From assembly GCF_002982075.1 (NCBI RefSeq), contig NZ_PUEJ01000007.1, positions 124,001-188,000 of the forward strand: 64,000 nucleotides of DNA, written 5' to 3'. A model generated the notes under the pieces. The model worked only from the letters and a program-made list of their open reading frames with translations. It had not been told where the DNA came from and did no database searches. This DNA comes from Labrys okinawensis (lineage in GTDB: Bacteria; Pseudomonadota; Alphaproteobacteria; Rhizobiales; Labraceae). The number at the start of each line of letters is the position of its first letter. The stretch's first letter is position 1. Both the position numbers and the translations under genes were made by a program. Below are positions 1-9,213 of this stretch, one piece after another.

Positions 1-159
1 CTTTCGCCGACGCTCTGCCGCCCACCCGCCGGCCTCTATCTATGCTGGACCGGCAGCGCCGCGCGGCAGCTTCATCTGAGCGCCGACGGCGTGGTCACCG
101 CGGATCAAGGAGCATCGCCGGCAGCGGGTCTCCTTCGCTTTCTCGACCGGCTGGCCTGA
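1..159 (+). CDS. C-terminal end of an unidentified gene (partial)
   Basis: Reading from base 1 in frame 1 gives 52 codons without interruption, ending in TGA at 157-159. The residues (ending GLLRFLDRLA) show no motif I recognise. The gene begins outside the window and runs in the same direction as hutD, 45 bases upstream of it, so it may share that transcript. A histidine-utilisation function is possible from the neighbour only and is not supported by the residues themselves. Confidence 0.4.
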   Translation, partial: LSPTLCRPPAGLYLCWTGSAARQLHLSADGVVTADQGASPAAGLLRFLDRLA

Positions 160-204
160 CCAGCCCGCTGCCGAGCCCCGCTCATCCCTGAAAACCGGAC
201 CATC

Positions 205-834
205 ATGGCCATCGAACATCTCGCCCGCACCACCTATGCCACGCTGCCTTGGAAGAACGGGCGCGGGAAGACCGACGAGATCCATCTTTCGCCGCAAGGC
301 GCCTCACGCGAGGATTTCGAAGTGAGGATCAGCAGCGCCCCGATCATCGAAGACGGCGCCTTCTCCAGCTTTCCCGGCGCGGAGCGGGTGATCACCCTGA
401 TCGAGGGCGAGGAACTGGAGCTCGACTTCGGGCGCTTCCGCCACCGGCTCCTGCCTTTCGCGCCGTTCCGTTTCGACACCGGCCTGGCTCCAACAGGCAG
501 GCCGGTCAAGGGGGCCGTGCGCGTCTTCAATGTCATGGCGAACCGCCGGCGCTGGCTCCATGTCGCGCAGCAGGTGCTGGCCGGCCCCGGCAGCCACGAA
601 ATCCCGCCCGACGATCTCGTCGTCGTCTTCGCCATCAGCGGCAGCTGGAGCCTTGACGCCTTCACCGCCCAGGGCGCCCTTTGCCTGGCAGAGCGCGACA
701 CGGCGGTGCTGAGGAAAGAGGCGGCAGCGCTCCTCGCATCGGATGGCAGCAAGCAGGCACGCGCCCTCGTCCTGCGCCTACGATCGGCAGTGGCCTTTGA
801 GGAGGCCTGTAATACCGACGGCATCGATGTTTGA
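205..834 (+). CDS. hutD: HutD/Ves family protein
   Basis: The 209-residue product carries the HutD/Ves signature LPWKNGRGKTDEI at residues 14-26, and a cupin-like sheet region follows (ERVITLIEGEELELDFG, about 71-87). HutD proteins accompany histidine-utilisation genes in proteobacteria. Their biochemical role is unsettled; a function limiting the Hut pathway by binding an intermediate has been proposed. No hutH, hutU or hutI lies in the window, so any hut operon would be to the left. The ATG at 205 leads directly into the conserved N-terminus. The length is normal for the family. The family call is firm; a role in histidine catabolism is inference. Confidence 0.85.
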   Translation: MAIEHLARTTYATLPWKNGRGKTDEIHLSPQGASREDFEVRISSAPIIEDGAFSSFPGAERVITLIEGEELELDFGRFRHRLLPFAPFRFDTGLAPTGRPVKGAVRVFNVMANRRRWLHVAQQVLAGPGSHEIPPDDLVVVFAISGSWSLDAFTAQGALCLAERDTAVLRKEAAALLASDGSKQARALVLRLRSAVAFEEACNTDGIDV

Positions 835-840
835 TCTGCG

Positions 841-927
841 CGTCATTGCGAGCGCAGCGAAGCAATCCAGAGCTGGAACACGTGGTGGCCATGGCTCCTG
901 GATTGCTTCGCTGCGCTCGCAATGACG
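841..927. repeat. Intergenic palindromic repeat, perfect 30-bp arms
   Basis: Bases 841-870 and 898-927 are perfect 30-base reverse complements separated by 27 bases. The arms begin CGTCATTGCGAGCGCAGCG. This type of long intergenic palindrome is widespread in Hyphomicrobiales genomes. Here it lies between hutD and the 3' end of the convergent LysR gene, so a transcribed copy would form a very stable hairpin and could act as a bidirectional transcript end. Confidence 0.85.
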
Positions 928-966
928 ATGTTTGATCGGTCGAGCATCAAACCCGTCGGCATGATC

Positions 967-1869
967 TCAGCCGATCGCCATCGCCCGCTTGTGCTCGGCG
1001 ACTTCACCGAGCAGCCAGTCCTGGAACAGGCTGGCACCCTGTTTGTTGCCGACGCTGCGGCGCTGATAGAGATAGATGCCGGCGGGATAGGCATGGCGGG
1101 CGCGGAACGGGGCGACCAGCCGCCCCTGCTCCAGCAGATCCTGCGCCATCATGGTATCGGCCAGCGCTATGCCGACGCCGTTGATGGTTTCCCGCATGAT
1201 CGCCGTGCAATCATCCATGATGGTGCCCGACTTCGACGGGCTGTCCACGATGCCTTCCTGCTCGAGCCAGCGCTTCCACCGCGTGGTCTCGCATTCATGG
1301 ATCAGGTGATGGTGGAGAAGGTCGGCCGGCGAGCGCAGCGGCAGGGGACCGTTCAAAAGGGCGGGCGTGCAGACCGGCGTCAGCACCAGCGGTATCAGCA
1401 GCGTCAGGGCCGGGCCGGCCTTGTAGTCGAACTCGTCGACGATGGCCAAATCGAAATTGGCGCGCTTGCCAGAGGTCATCACCTCCAGGTCGACGGAGGG
1501 ATGCTGGCGGCGAAAGCTTGGCAGCCGGTCGGCCAGCCACAGATTGAGCACCGCCGGCACGCACAGCACCCGGACGCGATGCGCCTTGCCCTGCCGCGGG
1601 ACGTCATGAACGCTGACATCGTCCGTCGCACGCCAGATCGCCTCGAAAGCCTCCGACAGGCAGCGTGCGTAATAGGACCCCCTCGTCGTCAGGGTGATCT
1701 GGCGAAAGCCCCGCTCGAACAGCTCCAGGCCGAGAATGGTCTCGAGGGTGCGGATGTGCCGGCTGATCGCCGACGGCGTCAGGTGCAGTTCTTCTGCCGC
1801 CTCCTTGATGCTGCCAAGGCGTGCGGCGGCCTCGAAAGCGCGCATGCCATTGAGCGAGGGGAGAGCCAT
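967..1869 (-). CDS. LysR-family transcriptional regulator, GcvA-like
   Basis: This is a 300-residue LysR-type regulator. The winged helix-turn-helix is at residues 1-65 (LPSLNGMRAFEAAARLGS, then LTPSAISRHIRTLE and LGLELFERG), typical of the GcvA/AmpR branch. A substrate-binding domain follows from about residue 90. I chose the ATG at 1869, which begins MALPSLNGMRAF. The frame stays open 33 codons further upstream, but that stretch is arginine-rich and does not match the family. The gene is divergent from the peptidase/peptide-transport operon beginning at 2145, its most likely target. The effector is unknown. Confidence 0.85.
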   Translation of the reverse strand: MALPSLNGMRAFEAAARLGSIKEAAEELHLTPSAISRHIRTLETILGLELFERGFRQITLTTRGSYYARCLSEAFEAIWRATDDVSVHDVPRQGKAHRVRVLCVPAVLNLWLADRLPSFRRQHPSVDLEVMTSGKRANFDLAIVDEFDYKAGPALTLLIPLVLTPVCTPALLNGPLPLRSPADLLHHHLIHECETTRWKRWLEQEGIVDSPSKSGTIMDDCTAIMRETINGVGIALADTMMAQDLLEQGRLVAPFRARHAYPAGIYLYQRRSVGNKQGASLFQDWLLGEVAEHKRAMAIG

Positions 1870-2144
1870 GGACCGATGATGAATTGTCGGATGAGTTTTT
1901 GTCAATCGACGTGGACGAAATTGGCGTTTGATCGTCCGCCTCCTTCGAGGATACCCAAAAAGGATCAAGTCGTCACGAAAGCGGCCACAGGGGACAACGG
2001 CACCGTACCGCCGCCAAAGGCGGTCGCGGCTCTGCGCATGCGCCGGAACTTCGGATCGAACGGCAGGGCCGGGCGCTGAAGCGGGGATATGCGCCGGATG
2101 GTTCCTCCCGCGCGTGCCGCTGCAATGAAGGAGCCCTTCGTCCG
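1870..2144. promoter_or_regulatory. Divergent promoter region between LysR gene and pepA
   Basis: These 275 bases separate the start of the minus-strand LysR gene from the plus-strand aminopeptidase. No protein was found here. By analogy with other LysR loci this is where the regulator should bind and where both promoters should lie. I could not pick out a convincing -35/-10 pair by eye. Confidence 0.4.
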
Positions 2145-3668
2145 ATGCCGCAATCTCCAGTGCCCGTGTTCGAGCCGGCAGACGGGATCTCCTCCACCGC
2201 CGCCACCGTCGTGGTCCTGAAGCCCGCCGGGCAGGACCTCGGCCCCCGGGCCGCAGCCCTGGATGCCGAAATGGGCGGCCTCCTATCCCGGATATGCGCC
2301 GACCCGGCCTGCCTCGCCAAAGCCGGCACCTGCACGGACATCATCGCGCCGCCGACCGTCTCCGACCGGCGGGTGATCGTGCTGGCCCTGGGCACGGCCG
2401 AGTCGCTCGACGCCTTGTCACTGGCCCGTGCCGGCGGCGCGCTCGCCGCGCATCTGGAAGGCCGGGGCACCGGCGAAGCGATCCTCGTCCTCGATCCCAT
2501 CGCCGGCGCCGGCCTGTCCCCGGCGGAGATCCTGGCGCGCGTCGCGCTCGGCCTGCGGCTGCGCCGCTACCGCTTCGACCTGCGCAGCAAGCGGCCGGTG
2601 GCTGAGACGGATCGAGCCTGGCGGCTCGAGCTGGTCGGCGCCGGCAAGGCCGAACTCACCGCGGCGCTCGCGCGGATCAACGCCATCGGCGACGGCGTCG
2701 ACTATGCCCGCACCCTGGTCAATCTGCCGCCCAACCACATCCATCCCGACAATTTCGCCGATCATCTGGAAACCCTGCGCGAGGCCGGCATCGAGGTCGA
2801 GATCCTCGATGCGGCACGGCTGAGGGAACTCGGCATGAACGCGCTGCTCGCCGTCGGCTCCGGCTCGGCCCGCCCCCCGCGGGTGGCGGTGCTGCGCTAT
2901 CGCGGCAAGGGCTCGGGCGAGCAGCCGCTCGCCTTCGTCGGCAAGGGCGTCTGCTTCGATTCAGGCGGCCTGTGCATCAAGGGCGGTGCCCAGATGTTCG
3001 ACATGAAGGCCGACATGGCCGGCGCGGCCGCGGTGGTCGGCCTCCTGCTGGCTCTGGCCCGGCAGGGCAGCCCGGTGCACGCCGTGGGCGTGCTCGGCAT
3101 CGCCGAGAACCTGCCTTCGGGCACCGCGCTCAAGCCGCGCGAGATCATCACCACCGCCTCGGGCCAGACCGTGGAGATCTTCGACACGGACGCCGAGGGG
3201 CGCCTGCTCCTGGCCGACTGCCTGCATTACGCGGCCTCGCGCTTCGAACCCTCGGTGATCGTCGATCTGGCCACCCTGACCTATTCGGTGATGCGGGGCC
3301 TCGGATCGGTCTTCGCCGGCCTGTTCAGCACGGACAATGCCATCGCCGCGCAGATGATCGCAGCCGGCGAAACGGTCGGCGAACGCTTCTGGCAGTTGCC
3401 GCTCGACCGTGCCTATGACGAGGGCCTCTACTCGCCCTTCGCCGATCTCAGGCACCACGCCAAGGACATGGAAGACGGCGATGCGCCCTATGCCGCCGCC
3501 TTCCTGCGCCACTTCACGCAAGGCCGCCCCTGGGTCCATCTCGACATCGCCGGCAAGGAACTGGCCGACGGCGACCGCCCCCTCGGCCGGCAGGGCGCCA
3601 CGGCCTTCGGCGTGCAGATGCTGGAAGAATGGGTCCATAACCGCAATGGAAAGCACAATGTCGCTTGA
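2145..3668 (+). CDS. pepA: M17 leucyl aminopeptidase family protein
   Basis: The 507-residue product has the two metal/catalytic signatures of the M17 cytosol aminopeptidases. FVGKGVCFDSGG followed by IKGG and MKADMAGAAAV lies at about residues 264-305, and TDAEGRLLLADCLHYA at about 348-363. M17 enzymes are hexameric two-metal exopeptidases releasing N-terminal residues from peptides in the cytoplasm. The gene opens a run of same-strand genes ending at 10211 and overlaps the next one by 11 bases, so its product probably trims peptides brought in by the ABC system downstream. The N-terminal domain is more divergent than the catalytic one, as usual for the family. Confidence 0.9.
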   Translation: MPQSPVPVFEPADGISSTAATVVVLKPAGQDLGPRAAALDAEMGGLLSRICADPACLAKAGTCTDIIAPPTVSDRRVIVLALGTAESLDALSLARAGGALAAHLEGRGTGEAILVLDPIAGAGLSPAEILARVALGLRLRRYRFDLRSKRPVAETDRAWRLELVGAGKAELTAALARINAIGDGVDYARTLVNLPPNHIHPDNFADHLETLREAGIEVEILDAARLRELGMNALLAVGSGSARPPRVAVLRYRGKGSGEQPLAFVGKGVCFDSGGLCIKGGAQMFDMKADMAGAAAVVGLLLALARQGSPVHAVGVLGIAENLPSGTALKPREIITTASGQTVEIFDTDAEGRLLLADCLHYAASRFEPSVIVDLATLTYSVMRGLGSVFAGLFSTDNAIAAQMIAAGETVGERFWQLPLDRAYDEGLYSPFADLRHHAKDMEDGDAPYAAAFLRHFTQGRPWVHLDIAGKELADGDRPLGRQGATAFGVQMLEEWVHNRNGKHNVA

Positions 3669-4563
3669 GATCATCAGCCGGGAAGGCCGGGCTGCCTTCC
3701 GGGACTACGAGACCTGGTACCGTATCAGCGGTGAGCTGGGCGGCGACAAGGCGCCGGTGGTGATCCTGCATGGCGGCCCCGGCGTCGCCCATAACTATGT
3801 CGACGCCTACAAGCTGCTCGCCCGCGACGGACGTGCCGTGATCCATTACGACCAGCTCGGCTGCGGCAACTCCACCCTGCTGCCGGAGAAGGGCGCCGAT
3901 TTCTGGACACCCGCTCTCTTCATCGAAGAGCTCGAGAACCTCGTCGACCATCTCGGCATCCGCGCCGGCTTCCATGTGCTCGGCCAGAGCTGGGGCGGCA
4001 TGCTGGGCGCCGAATATGCCGTGACCAGGCCCGATGGCCTGAAGTCGCTGACCATCGCCAACTCCCCGGCCTCGATGAAATTGTGGGTGGAGGAAGCCAA
4101 TCGTCTGCGGGCCGACCTGCCGGCCGACATCCAGGACACGCTGACCCGGCACGAACAGGCCGGCACCACGGACGATGCCGAGTATCACGAGGCGACCATG
4201 GTGTTCTATGAGCGCCATGTCTGCCGGATCGTGCCCTTCCCGCCCGAGGTGGCGGCGAGCTTTGCCCAGGTGGCGCGCAATCCCACCGTCTACAATGTGA
4301 TGAACGGCCCCAACGAGTTCCACGTCATCGGCACGCTGAGGAGCTGGAGCGTCATCGACCGCCTGTCAGCCGTCGAGGTTCCGACGCTGATCCTTTCCGG
4401 GCGCCACGACGAAGCCACCCCCGCGACCGTGCAGCCCTATAAGGACGGCATCGAGGGCTCGCGCTGGGAGATATTCGAACATTCCAGCCACATGCCGCAT
4501 GTGGAAGAGCAAGAAAAATGCATGCGGGTGGTCGGGGACTTCCTCAACCAGCACGACCGGTAA
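3658..4563 (+). CDS. Proline iminopeptidase-like alpha/beta hydrolase
   Basis: This 301-residue alpha/beta-hydrolase has the features of the proline-specific peptidase group. HGGPGVAHNY forms the oxyanion region, GQSWGGM is the nucleophile elbow (Ser), GRHDEATP supplies the acidic residue and SSHMPHVEE the histidine. It would release N-terminal proline or similar residues from short peptides. The ATG at 3658 overlaps the end of pepA by 11 bases, and an alternative ATG lies 12 bases upstream. With pepA and the peptide importer it forms a peptide uptake-and-hydrolysis operon. Some members of this group act on amino-acid amides instead, so the exact substrate is open. Confidence 0.85.
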   Translation: MSLEIISREGRAAFRDYETWYRISGELGGDKAPVVILHGGPGVAHNYVDAYKLLARDGRAVIHYDQLGCGNSTLLPEKGADFWTPALFIEELENLVDHLGIRAGFHVLGQSWGGMLGAEYAVTRPDGLKSLTIANSPASMKLWVEEANRLRADLPADIQDTLTRHEQAGTTDDAEYHEATMVFYERHVCRIVPFPPEVAASFAQVARNPTVYNVMNGPNEFHVIGTLRSWSVIDRLSAVEVPTLILSGRHDEATPATVQPYKDGIEGSRWEIFEHSSHMPHVEEQEKCMRVVGDFLNQHDR

Positions 4564-4587
4564 ACAAATCAGAAGAGGGGATCGACG

Positions 4588-6249
4588 ATGAAGAAACTGC
4601 TTTTGGCCGCCATGGCCTCGGCCCTGCTGGCCGGCTCCTGGCTTGCACCGGCCCACGCCGAATATCTCAAGGAGCATCGCGGCGGCACCATCCGCCTGCT
4701 GGCGCGCTCGGCGGCGGGGACGCTTGATCCGCACATCAACTACACCGACCAGGGCTGGCAGATGTACCAGCCGGTCTATGACGGGCTGGTGATCTTCCGC
4801 AAGGCGGAAGGCAAGGACGGCTTTTCCGTCGTGCCCGATCTCGCCGAGGCGCTGCCCACCGTCAGCAATGACGGCAAGACCTTCACCTTCAAGCTGCGCA
4901 AGGGCATCAAGTTCTCGAACGGACAGGATCTCGGCGTGAAGGACGTCGTCGCCTCCTTCCAGCGCATCTTCAAGATTTCCGGCCCGACCTCCGGCACCTT
5001 CTATGCCGGCATCGTCGGGGCAGACAAATGCCTGGCCGACACCAAGAGCTGCACGCTGGAAGGCGGCGTCGTCGCCGACGAGGCGGCCGGCACCATCACC
5101 ATCAACCTGACCAAGCCGGATGCCGAGCTCCTCTATAAGCTCGCTCTGCCGCATGCGGTCATCCTGCCCGCCGATACGCCGGCCGAGGACATGGGCTCCC
5201 GCCCCATTCCCAGCACCGGCCCCTACATGATCTCCGCCTTCGATCCCAACAAGGGCATGACGCTCTCGCGCAATCCCAACTTCAAGCAGTGGAGCGAAGA
5301 GGCCCAGCCCGACGGCTATCCGGATGCCGTCCAGTATGATTTCGGCCTGTCGGAGGAAGCGGCCGTGACCGCGATCCAGAACGGGGAAGCCGACTGGATG
5401 TTCGACCCGCTGCCGAGCGACCGGCTCGCCGAACTCGGCACCAAGTTCAAGGACCAGCTCCACATCTCGCCGTTGTCGGCCTGGTGGTATGCCCCGCTGA
5501 ACACGCGCCTCGCCCCCTTCGACAACGAGAAGGCCCGCCAGGCCGTCGCCTTTGCCATCGACCGCAACACGCTGGTCAAGCTGTTCGGCGGCAAGGTGCT
5601 GGCCTCGCCGGTCTGCCAGGTGCTGCCGCCCGACTTCCCCGGCCATGAGGACTATTGCCCCTTCACCAAGAACCCGGGCGCCAAATGGTCGGCCCCGGAT
5701 CTCGACAAGGCCAAGCAGCTCGTGGAGGAATCCGGCACCAAGGGCCAGAAGGTCACGATCATCGTCGAGGACACCGCCGTCTCGCGCTCCATCGGCGTCT
5801 ATCTGCAGAGCGTGCTGACCAGCATCGGCTATGTCGCCGACGTCAAGCCGATCTCGACCAACATCCAGTTCACCTACATCCAGAACACCAACAACAAGGT
5901 GCAGATGTCGGTCAGCCAGTGGTACAAGGACTATCCGGCGGCTTCGGACTTCCTGAACATCCTGTTCGGTTGCGCTTCCTTCCGTGAGGGCTCGGACGCC
6001 TCGATCAACATCTCCGGTTTCTGCGACAAGGAGATCGACGCCAAGATGCAGAAGGCGCTGGACCTCGGCGTCACCGACCAGAAGGCCGCCGACAAGATGT
6101 GGGCCGAGATCGACAGGCAGATCACCGACAAGGCGCCGGCCGTCGGCCTGTTCACGCCCAAGCGCCTGGATTTCGTCAGCAAGCGCATCGGCAACTTCAA
6201 GTTCAACCCGCAGTTCAACTGGATGGTCACCCAGGCCTGGGTCCAGTGA
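4588..6249 (+). CDS. Peptide ABC transporter substrate-binding protein (SBP_bac_5)
   Basis: The 553-residue periplasmic binding protein starts with a clear signal peptide (MKKLLLAAMASALLAGSW, cleavage after AHA near residue 25). The body has the DppA/OppA-family pattern: GTLDPH near the N-terminus, then YDGLVIF and a KLRKGIKFSNGQDL segment. It would deliver oligopeptides or related solutes to the two permeases encoded next. A purine-rich GAGGGG precedes the ATG. It sits 24 bases after the hydrolase gene and 20 bases before the first permease. The family is firm; the ligand is inferred from the two peptidase genes. Confidence 0.92.
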   Translation: MKKLLLAAMASALLAGSWLAPAHAEYLKEHRGGTIRLLARSAAGTLDPHINYTDQGWQMYQPVYDGLVIFRKAEGKDGFSVVPDLAEALPTVSNDGKTFTFKLRKGIKFSNGQDLGVKDVVASFQRIFKISGPTSGTFYAGIVGADKCLADTKSCTLEGGVVADEAAGTITINLTKPDAELLYKLALPHAVILPADTPAEDMGSRPIPSTGPYMISAFDPNKGMTLSRNPNFKQWSEEAQPDGYPDAVQYDFGLSEEAAVTAIQNGEADWMFDPLPSDRLAELGTKFKDQLHISPLSAWWYAPLNTRLAPFDNEKARQAVAFAIDRNTLVKLFGGKVLASPVCQVLPPDFPGHEDYCPFTKNPGAKWSAPDLDKAKQLVEESGTKGQKVTIIVEDTAVSRSIGVYLQSVLTSIGYVADVKPISTNIQFTYIQNTNNKVQMSVSQWYKDYPAASDFLNILFGCASFREGSDASINISGFCDKEIDAKMQKALDLGVTDQKAADKMWAEIDRQITDKAPAVGLFTPKRLDFVSKRIGNFKFNPQFNWMVTQAWVQ

Positions 6250-6269
6250 CGCGCTGCGAGGGCACGCCC

Positions 6270-7286
6270 ATGGCGAACGAAGCCGTTGCCATACCGTACA
6301 AGACGCGAGGGCCCTGGGCCCTCGCTTTCGTGAAACTCAGGCGCAACCGGGGCGCGATGGCCTCCCTCGTGCTCTTCCTCCTGATCGTGGCCTCCTGCCT
6401 CAGCGCGCCGCTCTATGCGCGCTGGGCGGGCGTGGATCCATTCGCCTCGACGCTCGACGCCGTCATCCAGATCGACGGCGCCGAGGTCCCGGTGATGGAA
6501 CAGTCGACGGAAGGGCTCGGGCTCGGCTACACGCCGATCGGCCCGACCTGGCGGCTCGGCACTTATTTCCTCGGCGCCGACAGCCAGGGCCGCGACGTGA
6601 TGGCCCGCCTTCTCTATGGCGGCCTCAACTCGCTGATGATCGCGGCCGCCGCCACCATCTTCACGCTGATCTTCGGCACGGCGGCGGGCCTGATCGCCGG
6701 CTATTTCGGCGGCCTCGTCGATACCGTGCTGTCGCGTTTCCTCGACGTGTTGTGGGCCTTCCCGATCTATCTGCTGGCGATATCGCTTTCCATCGTCACC
6801 ATCGCGCAGGGCATTTCGATCGGGCCGATCGTGATCGAATCCGGGAGCCTGTGGCTGCCGATCATCATCATCGGCATCGTCTACGTGCCCTATGTGGCGC
6901 GGCCCATCCGCGGGCAGGTGCTGTCGCTGCGCAGATCCGAATTCGTGCTCGCCGCCATCAATCTGGGCGTGCCGGGGCGGCGCATCCTCTGGCGCGACAT
7001 CCTGCCCAACATTACCACCACCCTGATCGTCTTCGTGCCGCTGATGATGGCGCTGAACATGCTGACGGAATCGGCGCTCTCCTTCCTGTCGATCGGCGTG
7101 CAGCCGCCGGCGGCGAGCTGGGGCACCATCATCCAGGACGGGCAGGCGCTGCTCTACACCCGCCCTGCGGTCGCCCTGGCGCCGGGCATCGTCATCGCCC
7201 TTTCGGTGATGGCGCTCAACGTCTTCGGCGACGGCCTGCGCGACGCGCTCGATCCGCGTTCCAAGGTCCAATTGGGGCGCGACTGA
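6270..7286 (+). CDS. Peptide ABC transporter permease (DppC-like)
   Basis: The 338-residue permease has an N-terminal cytoplasmic and membrane-anchor segment (KLRRNRGAMASLVLFLLI), typical of DppC/OppC proteins. A periplasmic stretch follows, then a five-helix BPD_transp_1 domain with the EAA-type loop around RRSEFVLAAINLGVPGRRILWRDILPN. I start it at ATG 6270 (MANEAVAIPY). The open frame upstream lies inside the binding-protein gene in another frame and is not coding. Its stop overlaps the next permease by one base. Confidence 0.9.
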   Translation: MANEAVAIPYKTRGPWALAFVKLRRNRGAMASLVLFLLIVASCLSAPLYARWAGVDPFASTLDAVIQIDGAEVPVMEQSTEGLGLGYTPIGPTWRLGTYFLGADSQGRDVMARLLYGGLNSLMIAAAATIFTLIFGTAAGLIAGYFGGLVDTVLSRFLDVLWAFPIYLLAISLSIVTIAQGISIGPIVIESGSLWLPIIIIGIVYVPYVARPIRGQVLSLRRSEFVLAAINLGVPGRRILWRDILPNITTTLIVFVPLMMALNMLTESALSFLSIGVQPPAASWGTIIQDGQALLYTRPAVALAPGIVIALSVMALNVFGDGLRDALDPRSKVQLGRD

Positions 7287-8257
7287 TGATCTATGCCATC
7301 CTGCGCCGCTTCGGCCAGATGCTGTTCGTGATGTTCGGCATCTCGGTGATCGTCTTCCTGATCTTCTTCGCCACGCCCGGCGCCGATCCGGCGGCGCGCA
7401 TCGCCGGCCGCAACGCCTCGCCCGAGGTGCTGGCGGCGGTGCGCCACAATTTCGGCTTCGACCAGCCGCTTTATGTCCAATACGGCCTGATGATGCAGAA
7501 GATCTTCGTCACCGGCGACCTGACCTCCTTCGTCAATCGCGGCTGGAAGGTCGTGCCGGCGGTGCTGGATTCCATTCCGGTCACGCTCTCGCTGGTGTTC
7601 GGCGCGGCGGTCCTGTGGGTGGTGGTCTCCGTGATCATCGGCATGATCGCCGCCGCCACGCGCGACAGCTGGATCGACAGGCTCTTGATGGCGGCGGGGC
7701 TCATCGGCATTTCCATGCCGGTTTACTGGCTGGGCGAGGTGATGAACCTGATCACCCAGAGCCGCTATCACGATACCTGGCTGTTCGGCTGGGTACCGCC
7801 GCTCGGCTACAAGAACCTCCTCGACGATCCCAAGGGCTGGTTCCTCACTCTGGTCATCCCCTGGGTCACGCTCGCCGTGCTCTATATCGGCATTTATGGG
7901 CGCGTGCTGCGGGCGGCGATCATCGAATCCCTGCAGGAGGACTATATCCGCACCGCCCGTGCCAAGGGCCTCTCGGAAACGCGCATCCTGCTGCGCCATG
8001 CCCTCCGGACCTCGCTGATTGCCTTCGTCACCTTGTTCGGCCTCGATTTCGGCGCGCTGGTGGGCGGTTCCGCCCTGCTGACTGAGGTGGTGTTCGGCCT
8101 CCACGGCATCGGCAAGCTCACCTATGACGCGCTGCAGAACCTCGATCTGCCGATGATCATGGCAACCGTGATGTATGCCTCCATGTTCGTGGTCCTCGCC
8201 AATGCCGTCGTCGATTTCATCTATATTCTCCTCGATCCGCGCGTGAGGACGTCATGA
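7286..8257 (+). CDS. Peptide ABC transporter permease (DppB-like)
   Basis: The 323-residue inner-membrane permease begins MIYAILRRFGQMLFVMFGISV, a standard DppB/OppB first transmembrane helix. The EAA loop EDYIRTARAKGLSETRILLRHALR lies at about residues 215-238. It would pair with the preceding DppC-like permease to form the translocation channel. The order dppC-dppB is reversed relative to Escherichia coli dpp. The start ATG overlaps the previous stop (TGATG), and the stop overlaps the following ATPase gene by four bases, which implies translational coupling. Confidence 0.9.
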   Translation: MIYAILRRFGQMLFVMFGISVIVFLIFFATPGADPAARIAGRNASPEVLAAVRHNFGFDQPLYVQYGLMMQKIFVTGDLTSFVNRGWKVVPAVLDSIPVTLSLVFGAAVLWVVVSVIIGMIAAATRDSWIDRLLMAAGLIGISMPVYWLGEVMNLITQSRYHDTWLFGWVPPLGYKNLLDDPKGWFLTLVIPWVTLAVLYIGIYGRVLRAAIIESLQEDYIRTARAKGLSETRILLRHALRTSLIAFVTLFGLDFGALVGGSALLTEVVFGLHGIGKLTYDALQNLDLPMIMATVMYASMFVVLANAVVDFIYILLDPRVRTS

Positions 8258-9213
8258 TGCTGTCCGTCCGCGACCTTCGGGTCTCCTTCCGCACCGATGA
8301 CGGCCTGGTCCGTGCCATCGACGGCGTTTCCTTCGACCTCGCCGAAGGCGAGATCCTCGGCGTCGTCGGCGAATCCGGCTCCGGCAAGACCGTGTCGCTG
8401 CTCGCGGTGATGGGCCTGATCACCGACCCGAATGCGAAAATCGAAGGCTCGATCCGCTACAAGGGCCGGGAACTGGTCGGCCTGCCCGCCCGGGAGTTGC
8501 GGCGCCTGCGCGGCAACGAGATCGCCATGATCTTCCAGGATCCGATGACGGCCCTGACGCCGGTCTACACCATCGGCTGGCAGATCGCCGAGCAGATCCA
8601 GGCCCATCGCAAGATCGGCAAGGCCAAGGCTCTGGAACGGGTGGAGGAGTTGCTGGCGGAGGTGAACTTCCCCAATCCGCGCGAGGCGATGTCGCGCTAT
8701 CCCCACCAGCTCTCCGGCGGCATGCGCCAGCGCGCCGTGATCGCCATGGCCCTGTCCTGCGACCCGGCCTTGCTGGTGGCGGACGAACCCACCACGGCGC
8801 TCGACGTCACAGTGCAGGCCGGCATCCTCGACCTCGTGCGCAAGCTGCGTTCGACCCATAATTCGGCTGTCGTCTTCATCACCCACGACATGGGGGTGGT
8901 GTCCGAGCTCGCCGACCGGGTCATGGTCATGTATGCGGGCCGCGTGGTGGAGCGCGGCAGCCGGGTGGAGCTGTTCTCCGATCCCAGGCACCCCTATACG
9001 CGGGCCCTGCTGGGCTCGATCCCGCCCTTGACCGGCGAGAAGCCGCGCCGCCTGCCGGCCATTCCCGGCTCGCCGCCTTCGCTGCTGCGGCTGCCGCAAG
9101 GCTGCGCCTTCGGCCCGCGCTGTCCGGTGCGCTACGAGCCCTGCCAGGCGGACAAGCCCAGCCTCGGCAGCGGCACGCATGCCGCCGCCTGCTTCCGGGT
9201 GGCGCAAGCATGA
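8254..9213 (+). CDS. Peptide ABC transporter ATP-binding protein (DppD-like)
   Basis: This is a 319-residue ATPase. Walker A is GESGSGKT (about residues 38-45), the signature is LSGGMRQRAVIAMAL, and Walker B is LLVADEPTTALD. The C-terminal oligopeptide-transporter extension carries the cysteine pattern seen at GCAFGPRCPVRYEPC. That extension is specific to Dpp/Opp ATPases and holds an iron-sulfur cluster in some relatives. The gene is coupled to its neighbours on both sides by four-base ATGA overlaps. Confidence 0.92.
   Translation: MMLSVRDLRVSFRTDDGLVRAIDGVSFDLAEGEILGVVGESGSGKTVSLLAVMGLITDPNAKIEGSIRYKGRELVGLPARELRRLRGNEIAMIFQDPMTALTPVYTIGWQIAEQIQAHRKIGKAKALERVEELLAEVNFPNPREAMSRYPHQLSGGMRQRAVIAMALSCDPALLVADEPTTALDVTVQAGILDLVRKLRSTHNSAVVFITHDMGVVSELADRVMVMYAGRVVERGSRVELFSDPRHPYTRALLGSIPPLTGEKPRRLPAIPGSPPSLLRLPQGCAFGPRCPVRYEPCQADKPSLGSGTHAAACFRVAQA

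Noticed and set aside
922..2079. A 385-codon plus-strand frame over the GcvA-like gene
   Set aside because: The minus-strand LysR protein accounts for this DNA; the plus-strand translation has no recognisable domain.
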